From NCBI RefSeq assembly GCF_003258515.1, contig NZ_QGEH01000004.1:124001-188000 (forward strand): a stretch of 64,000 nt of DNA, given 5' to 3'. The DNA comes from Marinobacter bohaiensis. Its GTDB lineage: Bacteria > Pseudomonadota > Gammaproteobacteria > Pseudomonadales > Oleiphilaceae. Position 1 is the first letter of the stretch; every line of letters begins with the position of its first letter. Of this stretch, positions 36,366-44,979 are shown piece by piece. The position numbers were made by a program, and so were the translations under genes. The notes below the pieces were generated by a model. The model saw only the letters and a list, made by a program, of their open reading frames with translations, did no database searches and had not been told where the DNA came from.

Positions 36366-36374
36366 TGTTAGAAT
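36366..36374 (+). promoter_or_regulatory. Extended -10 promoter of the thiamine operon
   Basis: TGTTAGAAT (TG at 36366-36367, TAGAAT at 36369-36374). It places the transcript start just before the riboswitch P1 stem. No good -35 is seen. Confidence 0.55.
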
Positions 36375-36382
36375 GAGACCCT

Positions 36383-36465
36383 CTCAACGGGGTGTCTGCT
36401 GGAAATGGCAGGCTGAGATCAAACCCGCAGAACCTGATCCGGATCATGCCGGCGCAGGGATTGAG
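36383..36465 (+). ncRNA. TPP riboswitch (THI element)
   Basis: P1 arms CTCAA (36383-36387) and TTGAG (36461-36465) enclose the conserved elements ACGGGGTG, CTGAGA (36413-36418), ACCTGATC (36432-36439) and GCGCAGGGA. It senses thiamine pyrophosphate and normally turns off the gene behind it. The thiB start is 58 nt downstream with GGGACC before it. No clear terminator stands between, so control of translation initiation is more likely. Confidence 0.97.
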
Positions 36466-36522
36466 TGGCATTGCGCCTATTCTGCGGCCCCCGTTTCCAC
36501 CGACCGATAACGGGACCCTGAC

Positions 36523-37524
36523 ATGGCATTACCTTTCCGGGCACTGCTGGCGGCCCTGGTTTTCTGCAGCCAGTACGCCCTCGCCGCGCCCACACTGACC
36601 GTCTACACCTACCCGTCCTTCGTGTCCGAGTGGGGACCGGGACCCGCCATCAAGGAACGCTTCGAAGCCCGCTGCGATTGCACCCTCGATTTCGTAGCCC
36701 TCGACAGCAGCGTCGCCATCCTGCACCGGCTGCGCCTGGAGGGCGAATCCACCCCCGCCGACGTGGTGCTCGGCCTGGACGCCAGCATCATGGCAGACGC
36801 CCGCAGGACCGGACTGCTGGCACCACACGGCACCTCGCTGTCAGCTCTGAACCTGCCCATTACCTGGAACGACGATACCTTCGTGCCCTACGACTGGGGC
36901 TACTTCGCCTTCGTCTACGACACCGAGCAGCTGGAGCATCCCCCGACCAGCCTCGACGCCCTGATCAACGCCCCCGATGACCTCAAGATTATCCTGCAGG
37001 ATCCGCGAACCAGCACCCCGGGGCTGGGCTTCCTGCTGTGGATGAAGAAAGTCTACGGCGACCGGGCGGCCGAGAAATGGCAGGCCCTGCAGCCGCACAT
37101 CCTGACTATGACCAAGGGCTGGAGCGACGCCTACTTTTCCCTGTTCATGAACGGCGAGGCGCCGATGGTGCTGTCCTACAGCACCTCGCCGGCCTACCAC
37201 ATGGCGGTGGATAACACCGATCGCTACCAGGCGGTGGCGTTCGACGAGGGGCATTACCTGCAGGTGGAAGTTGGCGCCCGGGTGCGTACCAGCGACCAGC
37301 CCGAGCTGGCGCAACGGTTCCTGGCGTTCATGCTGTCACCGGCGTTCCAGAGCGAGATTCCGCTGAAGAACGTGATGTACCCGGCCACCGACCTGGGGGA
37401 TGAGCTGCCGGACGTCTTTGAACGCCTGATCCGGCCGGAACAGACCCTCTACTTCGAACCGCAAACCGTGGCGGACAACCGCCGGACCTGGATCGACGAG
37501 TGGCTCAACGCGACCGCACAATGA
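36523..37524 (+). CDS. thiB: Thiamine ABC transporter, substrate-binding protein
   Basis: Periplasmic protein that captures thiamine or its phosphates for ThiPQ. The 333-aa sequence has a signal peptide (cleavage near ALAA-APT at ~22) and the ThiB pattern LTVYTYPSFVSEWGPGPAIKERFEARC, YDWGYFAFVYD, LIILQDPRTSTPGLGF-like and SYSTSPAYHM. Residues Cys49/Cys51 in RCDCTLDF are typical of the family. It is the first gene behind the TPP riboswitch, and its stop overlaps the thiP start (ATGA). Confidence 0.95.
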   Translation: MALPFRALLAALVFCSQYALAAPTLTVYTYPSFVSEWGPGPAIKERFEARCDCTLDFVALDSSVAILHRLRLEGESTPADVVLGLDASIMADARRTGLLAPHGTSLSALNLPITWNDDTFVPYDWGYFAFVYDTEQLEHPPTSLDALINAPDDLKIILQDPRTSTPGLGFLLWMKKVYGDRAAEKWQALQPHILTMTKGWSDAYFSLFMNGEAPMVLSYSTSPAYHMAVDNTDRYQAVAFDEGHYLQVEVGARVRTSDQPELAQRFLAFMLSPAFQSEIPLKNVMYPATDLGDELPDVFERLIRPEQTLYFEPQTVADNRRTWIDEWLNATAQ

Positions 37525-39167
37525 CACCGCCGCTGAGCCATCCCCGTTGGCAGATCTGGCCGGGTCGCCTGGTGGCGCTACTCCTGCTGGGCATCGTCGC
37601 CGCCGGCTTTTTCGGGCTGATGCGCGAGTGGCGCGGGGCGGCGCTGACCGAGCTGTGGCAGTCCGCCTACCTGCGCCAGGTGATCTGGTTCAGCGTCTAC
37701 CAGGCCGCCCTGTCCACACTGCTGAGCCTGCTGCTGGCCATTCCTGTCGCCCGCGCCCTGCACCGCCAACCACGACTGTTCGGCCGCGGACTGATCCTGC
37801 GCCTGAGCGAGCTCAGCCTGGTGCTGCCCAGCATCGTCGCGGCCTTCGGGCTGGTCGCGGTCTACGGCCGCAGCGGCTGGCTCAGCCCGGTGTTCGACGC
37901 CCTCGGTGGCTGGACGCTGTACGGCCTGCAGGGCATCCTGCTGGCCCACGTCTTCTTCAACGCCCCCCTGGCGGCGCGCATCCTGCTGCAGGGGCTGGAA
38001 CGCATCCCCGCCAATCAGTGGCGCCTGGCCGCCCAGTACGGCCTGGGCAGCCGCGCATTGTGGCGCAGCCTGGAGTGGCCCGCGCTGAGACAGGTCCTGC
38101 CGGGGCTGGCGGTGTTCATCTTCATCCTCTGCTTCACCAGCTTCGCCATCGTCATGACCCTGGGCGGCGGCCCGCGCTCCACCACCATCGAGGTGGCCAT
38201 CTACCAGTCCCTGCGCTATGACTTCGACTTCGCCCGTGCCGCGGTGCTGGCACTGGTGCAACTGCTGATCTGCGGCAGCCTGTGGTGGCTGGCCACCCGC
38301 TATCGGGGCCCATCCGGACTGGTTCCGGGACAGTTGGAAACGTCACCGGGCCTGCGCCGCGATGCCCGGGGCTTGGCGGGCTGGCGTGACCGCACGTTGC
38401 TGGCGCTGTTCCTGCTGTTCCTGCTGCTGCCGCTGGCGGCGGTGGTCTGGAAAGGGCTGCCCGGACTCTGGACCAGCGCCGGCAACACCCTGCTCTGGTC
38501 CAGTCTGTTGCGCAGCGTGCTGGTCGCCACGGCCGCGGCCGGAATGAGCCTGGGGTTCGGGCTGGCCATCCTGGGGTGCAGCCGGCACGAACGTCAGGCG
38601 GGCCATGGTCGTCGCGCCCGGCTGACCGAAGCCTGCGGCCACCTGACCCTGCTGGTGCCGGCCCTGGTGCTGGGCACGGGGCTTTTCATCCTGCTGCGGC
38701 CGCAATTGGGCCAGGGCCCGCAGGGGCTGACGCTGGTGGCGCTGATTAACGCACTGATGGCGCTGCCCTTCGTCCTGCAGGTCCTGCGCGGGCCACTGGC
38801 CACGTTGTCGCCCGCGACCTCCCGTCTGGCGGACCAACTCGACGTGCGGGGGCTTTACCGCCTGCGCTGGATCGTCCTGCCGCTGCTGCGGCGCCCGATT
38901 CTGCTGGCCCTGGCCTACGCGGCCGGCCTGTCGCTGGGGGACTTCAGCGTGGTGGCCCTGTTCGGCAGCCCGGCCAACCCGACACTGCCGCTGCTGCTGT
39001 ACCAGCAACTGGCCGGTTACCAGATGGCCAACGCCTCGGCCACGGCGCTGGTGATGCTGCTGCTATTGCTGCTGGTGTTTCATGCGCTCAACCGCCTATC
39101 GCGGGCCGCACATCGCAAGCCGCAACAACGTTCATTCCGATCACGCCGGTATCCGATCCATGCTTGA
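37521..39167 (+). CDS. thiP: Thiamine ABC transporter, permease
   Basis: Inner-membrane permease of thiamine import. The 548-aa protein is a tandem duplication with about 12 membrane segments and two EAA-type loops (ANQWRLAAQYGLGSRALWRSLEWPALR and SRLADQLDVRGLYRLRWIVLPLLRRP). ATG 37521 overlaps the thiB stop, and the end overlaps the thiQ start by 8 nt, so the three genes are translationally coupled. Confidence 0.94.
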   Translation: MTPPLSHPRWQIWPGRLVALLLLGIVAAGFFGLMREWRGAALTELWQSAYLRQVIWFSVYQAALSTLLSLLLAIPVARALHRQPRLFGRGLILRLSELSLVLPSIVAAFGLVAVYGRSGWLSPVFDALGGWTLYGLQGILLAHVFFNAPLAARILLQGLERIPANQWRLAAQYGLGSRALWRSLEWPALRQVLPGLAVFIFILCFTSFAIVMTLGGGPRSTTIEVAIYQSLRYDFDFARAAVLALVQLLICGSLWWLATRYRGPSGLVPGQLETSPGLRRDARGLAGWRDRTLLALFLLFLLLPLAAVVWKGLPGLWTSAGNTLLWSSLLRSVLVATAAAGMSLGFGLAILGCSRHERQAGHGRRARLTEACGHLTLLVPALVLGTGLFILLRPQLGQGPQGLTLVALINALMALPFVLQVLRGPLATLSPATSRLADQLDVRGLYRLRWIVLPLLRRPILLALAYAAGLSLGDFSVVALFGSPANPTLPLLLYQQLAGYQMANASATALVMLLLLLLVFHALNRLSRAAHRKPQQRSFRSRRYPIHA

Positions 39168-39780
39168 CATCGACCGCCTGACTTTCCGTTACCCCGGCGC
39201 CGAGCGGGCGCTGACCTTCAGTGTCCGCGTCGACACCGGCACCTGCCTCGCCATCACCGGCCCAAGCGGCTGCGGCAAGAGCACGCTGCTCAATCTGGTA
39301 GCCGGCTTCCTGGAGCCGACATCCGGCCACGTCCGCTGGCAGGACCGTGAAATCGACGCTCTGCCGCCCTGGGAGCGGCCGGTCACCTCGGTGTTCCAGG
39401 AGGACAACCTGTTCGACCACCTCAGCGTCCGCGACAATCTGGCCATCGGCATCCACCCGGGGCTCAAGCTGAGCGACGCCGACGAGACAGCGCTGTCGTC
39501 GATGCTGGCGGATGTCGGCCTGGCGGGCATGGAACAGCGCTTGCCCACCGCGCTCTCCGGCGGCCAGCGCCAGCGAATCGCCATCGCCCGCGCCCTGCTG
39601 CGCCGCTCGCCCCTCTTGCTGCTGGACGAGCCCCTGACCGGCCTCGACCCGGACACCCGCGCCACCCTGCTGGCCCTGCTGGACCGTCACAAGGCCGCCG
39701 GAACCACTCTGCTGCTGGTCAGCCATGACACAGACGATGTGCAAACCCTGGCGGACGACGTACTGCGCCTGACAGCCTGA
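39160..39780 (+). CDS. thiQ: Thiamine ABC transporter, ATP-binding protein
   Basis: ATPase of thiamine import. The 206-aa protein is a compact ABC domain: Walker [10 protein letters not shown], the Q-loop in VTSVFQEDNLF, signature LSGGQRQR, Walker B LLLLDEP and the switch His in LVSHD. The short length is usual for ThiQ, which lacks a regulatory domain. ATG 39160 overlaps the thiP end and is preferred to the frame opening at 39082. Confidence 0.95.
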   Translation: MLDIDRLTFRYPGAERALTFSVRVDTGTCLAITGPSGCGKSTLLNLVAGFLEPTSGHVRWQDREIDALPPWERPVTSVFQEDNLFDHLSVRDNLAIGIHPGLKLSDADETALSSMLADVGLAGMEQRLPTALSGGQRQRIAIARALLRRSPLLLLDEPLTGLDPDTRATLLALLDRHKAAGTTLLLVSHDTDDVQTLADDVLRLTA

Positions 39781-39860
39781 ACCAGCTATGCTCCAATACG
39801 GGCCCCTGCCCCCGGCAGGCCCGTCACAGTCTATTCGCGAATACAGGGAGCCTTTCGTAC

Positions 39861-41504
39861 ATGCACAAGTCGTCGCCCATACCAGCCCGCTATACAGCCT
39901 ATGTGATATCGCTGCTTGGACTGGTGCTGACGTTACCGCTGGCCTGGCTCTATCCGTCCACCTTTTTCCTGCCCCTGATCTTCGGCCTGCTGGCCATCCT
40001 GGGCACCTACGACCTGCTCCAGCACCGCCACACGGTCAGCCGCAACTACCCGATCCTGGCCCACTTCCGCTACTTCCTGGAGTCGATCGGTCCGGAAATC
40101 CGCCAGTACTTCATCCAGCGGGATACCGAGGAGGTACCCTTCTCCCGGGAACAGCGCGCTATCGTCTACCAGCGCGCCAAGAATGTACTCGACAAGCGCC
40201 CGTTCGGCACCCAGCACGACACCTACGCCGAAGGCTACGAATGGATGAGCCACTCCATGGCGCCGGTGGACCACAAGGACAACGATTTTCGTATCCTGAT
40301 CGGCAAACACTGCAAGCAGCCCTACAGCGCCAGCATCTTCAATATATCCGCCATGAGCTTCGGCTCCCTGTCGGCCAACGCCATCGAGTCCCTCAACCAG
40401 GGGGCGAAGCTGGGTAATTTCTATCACGACACCGGGGAAGGCTCGATTTCCCGCTACCACACCAAACACGGCGGCGACCTGGTCTGGGAGATCGGTTCCG
40501 GTTACTTCGGCTGCCGCAACAGGGACGGCTCCTTCAACGAAGAGCTGTTCGTGCGGAACGCCACCCGTGACCAGGTACGGATGATCGAGATCAAACTGTC
40601 CCAGGGCGCCAAGCCGGGCCATGGCGGCATCCTGCCCGGCCCCAAGGTCACCCCGGAAATCGCCGAGGCCCGGGGCGTCACGCCCTGGGAAGACGTGGAA
40701 TCCCCGGCCCAGCACAGTGCCTTCAGCACCCCGCTGGAGTTGATGGATTTCATCGAGCGGCTGCGCGAGCTGTCCGGCGGCAAACCGGTGGGTTTCAAGC
40801 TGGCCCTGGGGCATCCGTGGGAATGGTTCGGCCTGGTCAAGGCCATGCTGGAAAGCGGCAAGCGTCCGGATTTCATCGTCGTGGACGGTGGCGAGGGCGG
40901 CACCGGCGCCGCGCCGCTGGAGTTCACCAACCGCCTGGGCATGCCGATGACCGAAGCGCTGCAACTGGTCCACAATGCGCTGGTCGGAGCGAATCTGCGC
41001 GAGGAAATCGCCATCGGGGCCGCCGGCAAGATCACCTCGGCCTTCAACATTGCGCGCACGCTTGCCCTGGGCGCCGATTGGTGCAACGCGGCCCGCGGTT
41101 TCATGTTTTCCCTGGGCTGTATTCAGGCGCAAAGCTGCCACAGTGACAAGTGCCCTTCCGGCGTCGCCACGCAGGACCCGCGCCGGGGCAGCAAGCTGGA
41201 CGTGGCGGACAAGAGCCAGCGGGTCTATCACTTCCACCGCAACACCATGCAGGCACTGACCAACCTGCTGGGCGCCTCCGGGCTCAAGCACCCGCGGGAG
41301 CTGGGGCCGGAGCACATCATCCGACGCGTGGACGAGAACGAAGTGCGGACCTACATGGAGCTGTTCCGCTTCCTGGAGCCCGGCGAACTGCTCAAGGGCT
41401 CTTCCGAACACACCGTGTTCGCCAAGTACTGGGACGCCTCCCGGGCGGACAGCTTCGAGCCGCCGGAATTCATCCGCAAATTACGCGAAACCAAGCTGCG
41501 CTGA
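39861..41504 (+). CDS. FMN-binding glutamate-synthase-like membrane protein
   Basis: A 547-aa protein with two N-terminal membrane segments (about 11-31 and 34-50) and a domain equal to the FMN/Fe-S synthase part of glutamate synthase large subunit. The TIM-barrel motifs are SAMSFGSLSANAIESLNQGA, GAKPGHGGILPG and DGGEGGTGAAP. The 3Fe-4S cluster ligands CIQAQSCHSDKC show the GltB spacing C-X5-C-X4-C. The glutaminase domain and the C-terminal GXGXG domain are absent, so it cannot make glutamate from glutamine by itself. Its role is unknown. It stands alone after thiQ and converges with the papain-like gene 23 nt away. Confidence 0.9.
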   Translation: MHKSSPIPARYTAYVISLLGLVLTLPLAWLYPSTFFLPLIFGLLAILGTYDLLQHRHTVSRNYPILAHFRYFLESIGPEIRQYFIQRDTEEVPFSREQRAIVYQRAKNVLDKRPFGTQHDTYAEGYEWMSHSMAPVDHKDNDFRILIGKHCKQPYSASIFNISAMSFGSLSANAIESLNQGAKLGNFYHDTGEGSISRYHTKHGGDLVWEIGSGYFGCRNRDGSFNEELFVRNATRDQVRMIEIKLSQGAKPGHGGILPGPKVTPEIAEARGVTPWEDVESPAQHSAFSTPLELMDFIERLRELSGGKPVGFKLALGHPWEWFGLVKAMLESGKRPDFIVVDGGEGGTGAAPLEFTNRLGMPMTEALQLVHNALVGANLREEIAIGAAGKITSAFNIARTLALGADWCNAARGFMFSLGCIQAQSCHSDKCPSGVATQDPRRGSKLDVADKSQRVYHFHRNTMQALTNLLGASGLKHPRELGPEHIIRRVDENEVRTYMELFRFLEPGELLKGSSEHTVFAKYWDASRADSFEPPEFIRKLRETKLR

Positions 41505-41527
41505 ACCGCCCCGTCCGGCGGGTATCG

Positions 41528-43561
41528 TCACTCGCCGGTCGAGGATTGTCCCTCGTCGGCCTGCAACTCCGCGGCGGGCAGGCGATCCTGCCCCCAGGTG
41601 CGATGGACCTGGTCCATCACCGCCTGCAGTTCTTCCGGCCGCACATCCGCCAGCGCGCCGTGTTCCAGTGGATCGTAATGGAAGATATAGAGCCGTGACG
41701 CGAACTCTCCGAACGGCAGCGACGACTCGCCGTGGCGCTCGTCGTGCCCGGAAGTACTGACCTTGATGCCATCGCCCCAGTCCTGGGCACTGTCGTTGTT
41801 GGGGTTGAAGAAGTACACCCGCATGGTCTGCTCGGGGTCGAGCCCCACACGCAGGATGGTGATGGCGTGCCAGCCAATGAACCGAGACGCACTATCGGTA
41901 ACCGCGATACCCGCCGGCTGGGGATGGATCAGCGGCTGGTTGCCGTTGTAGAAGGGATGGTAGCTGGCGTAGAAATGTCGCAGGAAATTGTCCAGGTCGA
42001 CCAACCGACCGGTGGCCACGTCCACATTGATGCTGAAACCGCGCCCGCACCACCAACCGTGAAATTCAGGGTTGATCCAACGATGCGGGTCGCCATCGCG
42101 ATCCGCGCACAGGCGCCCCATTTCCCCGTAGAGGCGGTCGAGGTGCGGCACCAGAATCAGCGACACCGCATCCAAGTCCAGGTGCAGCTCGCGGGCAACG
42201 CCACCGGCACTGGCCACCGAGGACACGGGTTTGCCCTCGAAATGCATGATGATCTCGTCGTCGCGGGCGGCCCAGACCAGCAGCTGCAACAGGAAATCCG
42301 GGTCCGTGTAGGCCCACATGGAAATAGCCCGCGCCGACTGACAGGTCGGGTTATTACCCTGCCCCACGCCCAGCGGGGCTCCCATCACACAGAGTACGCC
42401 TTCCAGCAGCCGCGTACGCGGTGAGGCCGAGTCCCCGAAAACCAGCGCCAGCTGCTCGCGAGTCGGCCGAGACAGAGGCAGGTTGACCTGACGCCAGAGC
42501 GCCGGACCCATGGCGGGGTTGTAAAGAATGCCCCGTTCCAGCATCAGCGCCAGTCCGTAGACCGACTGCGGCGTCTCGGGGGTGACTGCCTCCCGGATCA
42601 ACGCGTGCACCAGGTCGGTGTAACACAGCAGGCAGTCCCGGCCGGTGCTCGACAGCCCCAAAGCCTCCGACAGCAGCTGCTCGCCCTGATCCACGAGAAA
42701 ACGCAGCAGCTCGGCGTGGTAGGCGGACACCAGCCCGGTATCGTGCATGGCGCGGGCACAGCCCATGGCTTCCGCCTGCAAGCCGCGCTGGTCCATGGCC
42801 GCCAGCCGCTCGTGATAGACGTTGAGCCCCGGGTCCTCGCGACTGGCCTCGGTCGGCCCGAACAGACTGCTGATCAACCGATAGGCGCCCTGCCCGCTGG
42901 CGCCCAGTTCGATATCGGGGTCGCTGCTGCAGATGGCGATCTGGGTGATCATCTGTTTGACGGGCCCGGTCTGGATGGGGCGTTGATTGAGCAGGCGCCA
43001 TATCTCGGCGATAAGCTGGTCGATGACATGCTCGTAGCCGATCCGGTCCGCCAGATGCTGGACCAGCGCCCGCGAGACCCCGGCCAGACGCCCTTGGGTT
43101 TCACGCTCAGCCTCCCCGGCGCTGCCAAACAGCAACGCCAGGTTGATCGCCAGCACCTGGGCCAGAAAGTGGTGAGCCTGCTCCGAAGAGACATAGGGAT
43201 GGCAGTAGCGGCCGGTGGCAACCGCCAGCAACCGCAATTCACTGAGCGCTTCGAGCGCGACCGTATCCGCCGACGGGCTACGCAGGGACTGGGAGGTCAG
43301 CGTCGGGATCAGGATCTGGGGGTGAGCCCAGTCCGTTCCCTGGAAAACGCCGCTCTCCTCCAGTTCCTGCGCTCGCTCTTCAATCGCCTCACACCCGCCC
43401 GTCTGCATCAGGACCCGACGGGCCAGGTCAAAAACGAGATGCGCCTTACCCACCTTGGCAAAGGGTTTGGCCCGGGCCAGTTGGGCAACTGCATCATCCA
43501 GTTTGACCAGCAGCCCCTCAAGCTTCCCGGGGGCGGCCTGTTGGGCGTTGGAATAGTCCAC
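41528..43561 (-). CDS. Papain-like cysteine peptidase/transferase candidate, unknown family
   Basis: A 677-aa soluble protein with no signal peptide or membrane segment. Residues 1-380 are mostly helical. The C-terminal part shows a papain-type arrangement: GVGQGNNPTCQSARAI with Gln401 and Cys407, FIGWHAITILRVG with His565, and RVYFFNPNNDS with Asn586, i.e. oxyanion Gln, nucleophile Cys, His and Asn in the right order, within a beta-rich barrel. The assignment is by pattern only; I recognise no named family. GTG 43561 is chosen with AGGA upstream. It starts 33 nt after the ATP-grasp gene and is surely its operon partner. Confidence 0.6.
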   Translation of the reverse strand: MDYSNAQQAAPGKLEGLLVKLDDAVAQLARAKPFAKVGKAHLVFDLARRVLMQTGGCEAIEERAQELEESGVFQGTDWAHPQILIPTLTSQSLRSPSADTVALEALSELRLLAVATGRYCHPYVSSEQAHHFLAQVLAINLALLFGSAGEAERETQGRLAGVSRALVQHLADRIGYEHVIDQLIAEIWRLLNQRPIQTGPVKQMITQIAICSSDPDIELGASGQGAYRLISSLFGPTEASREDPGLNVYHERLAAMDQRGLQAEAMGCARAMHDTGLVSAYHAELLRFLVDQGEQLLSEALGLSSTGRDCLLCYTDLVHALIREAVTPETPQSVYGLALMLERGILYNPAMGPALWRQVNLPLSRPTREQLALVFGDSASPRTRLLEGVLCVMGAPLGVGQGNNPTCQSARAISMWAYTDPDFLLQLLVWAARDDEIIMHFEGKPVSSVASAGGVARELHLDLDAVSLILVPHLDRLYGEMGRLCADRDGDPHRWINPEFHGWWCGRGFSINVDVATGRLVDLDNFLRHFYASYHPFYNGNQPLIHPQPAGIAVTDSASRFIGWHAITILRVGLDPEQTMRVYFFNPNNDSAQDWGDGIKVSTSGHDERHGESSLPFGEFASRLYIFHYDPLEHGALADVRPEELQAVMDQVHRTWGQDRLPAAELQADEGQSSTGE

Positions 43562-43594
43562 GCGACATCCTCATGATCGTGCAATGCCGATAGG

Positions 43595-44836
43595 CTACAC
43601 GTAAAAGTCGAGCTCTTCCTGGTGTTTCAGCAAATCGCGCAGCTTGTGGGGATCGTCGCCCTTGAAGTAGAGCAGCCCCCAGTGGGTTCCGAATGCGGTC
43701 CGTTTGGTCACGGTATCCTGCATCGGCGGTGCCAGGTCGTTGGACTCGTAATACGGATGGTCCTCGGTTTCTTCCGGGATCTCCAGCCGGCTCACTACGC
43801 GCAGGCGCGGATAGACGCCGAAACAGCCCGCATAGCCCGAGGCATCGACCACTTCGCGGGGGAAGAAACGGGTGATTTCCTCTTCCGTGGTCTTGGGGTC
43901 GAAGGCCAGGATCATGCCCTGGTAGGCGTTGAAGCCATAGACCCGCTCCAGCAGCTCGAATACCTTGAAGCCCGGCGGGCGATAGGCCACCTCGCCAAAG
44001 TACATTTCGCTGTCGTTGGTGACGAAATACTCCGGGTGGAGAAAGCCGAACTCGATATCGAAGGCTTTGATCAGCTTCTCGATCTGCTCCCGGATCTGGG
44101 GCCGGTATTTTTCCAGCTCCGGCGAAGCCGGAACGAACACCGAATAGCCCAGGGTCACGTACTCGGAAATATTCAGAAAGCGGATCTTGCCGTTGTGAAT
44201 CCAGGCTTCCACCGCAAATTCCCAGCCATCCAGGTGGGATTCCATCAGGACCGGGAATTCCTCTTCGGGAATGGTATCCACTTCGTCCGGCGTGCGGATC
44301 ACCCGGTGCCCCAGGCAGCCGGCCTTGTCGAAGGCTTTGAGGTGGATCGGGTCGTTGGGGTCGCCGTCGAGCTTGAGTAGCGTCTGGTTTACGCGCTTCA
44401 GGAAGCGGATGACGTCGTCCCGGTCGTGGGCTTCCTCGAAGATACCCACGCGAATCCCGCCCAGCTGGGCGCGACGCTTCATCAGGGCCTTGTCCCGCAG
44501 GAGCATGGCCTGACCGAACAGTTTCGGTTTGTCCAACAGGACGGCGTTGATGGCCCCGGCCCACTCCACGGTTTCCTCGAACAGCGGAATGGCCACATTC
44601 ACTCCCATGTCCTTGAGGGTCTGGGCGATTTCCATGGAGCGATCGTTCAGGCGCTCAAAATTCCAGGGCACATAGGGAATGTTGTGCTCCTGGCAATAAC
44701 TCTCCGCCCATTCCGGCGCCACCACGACATAGCGCCGGTCAAACTGATCCGCAGCCTCGACCGCATTCAGACTCCAACCGAGCAAGGCGACATAGCCCTT
44801 GTCCGGATCATAGGAAGTATTCGCATCAGCTGACAT
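43595..44836 (-). CDS. ATP-grasp ligase, partner of the papain-like protein
   Basis: A 413-aa enzyme of the ATP-grasp superfamily (carboxylate-amine/thiol ligation). The N-terminal preATP-grasp region is ~1-110. RDKALMKRRAQLGGIRV (114-130) opens the ATP-grasp fold, and LKAFDKAGCLGHRV carries the nucleotide-loop Lys167. Next come MESHLDGWEFAVEAW and FGFLHPEYFV...YFGEVAYRPPGF, where Glu282 and Arg286 fit the metal/phosphate site. The last ~90 residues are a C-terminal cap. ATG 44836 follows AGGAGG. Closest in style to PylC/carbamoyl-phosphate-type ligases; the substrates are unknown. Confidence 0.82.
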   Translation of the reverse strand: MSADANTSYDPDKGYVALLGWSLNAVEAADQFDRRYVVVAPEWAESYCQEHNIPYVPWNFERLNDRSMEIAQTLKDMGVNVAIPLFEETVEWAGAINAVLLDKPKLFGQAMLLRDKALMKRRAQLGGIRVGIFEEAHDRDDVIRFLKRVNQTLLKLDGDPNDPIHLKAFDKAGCLGHRVIRTPDEVDTIPEEEFPVLMESHLDGWEFAVEAWIHNGKIRFLNISEYVTLGYSVFVPASPELEKYRPQIREQIEKLIKAFDIEFGFLHPEYFVTNDSEMYFGEVAYRPPGFKVFELLERVYGFNAYQGMILAFDPKTTEEEITRFFPREVVDASGYAGCFGVYPRLRVVSRLEIPEETEDHPYYESNDLAPPMQDTVTKRTAFGTHWGLLYFKGDDPHKLRDLLKHQEELDFYV

Positions 44837-44932
44837 ACCTCGTCCTCCTTTTCGGATCGTCGTCCTATAACCCTAGACCATGAGCGAGAGGATAAAAATC
44901 GACCAGCGGTTAAACATGCGAGAAAGGGAAAG

Positions 44933-44967
44933 CCGGACCGAAGAGCGCCTGCGGGCCTTCGGTCCGG
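44933..44967 (-). terminator. Terminator of the sugar ABC operon
   Basis: Eleven-base arms 44933-44943 and 44957-44967 with a 13-nt loop, just beyond the ATPase stop and before the ATP-grasp gene. It is followed on the minus strand by a pyrimidine run (CTTTCCCTTTCT), so termination is probable but not textbook. Confidence 0.6.
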
Positions 44968-44979
44968 AAAAGGCGGGGC

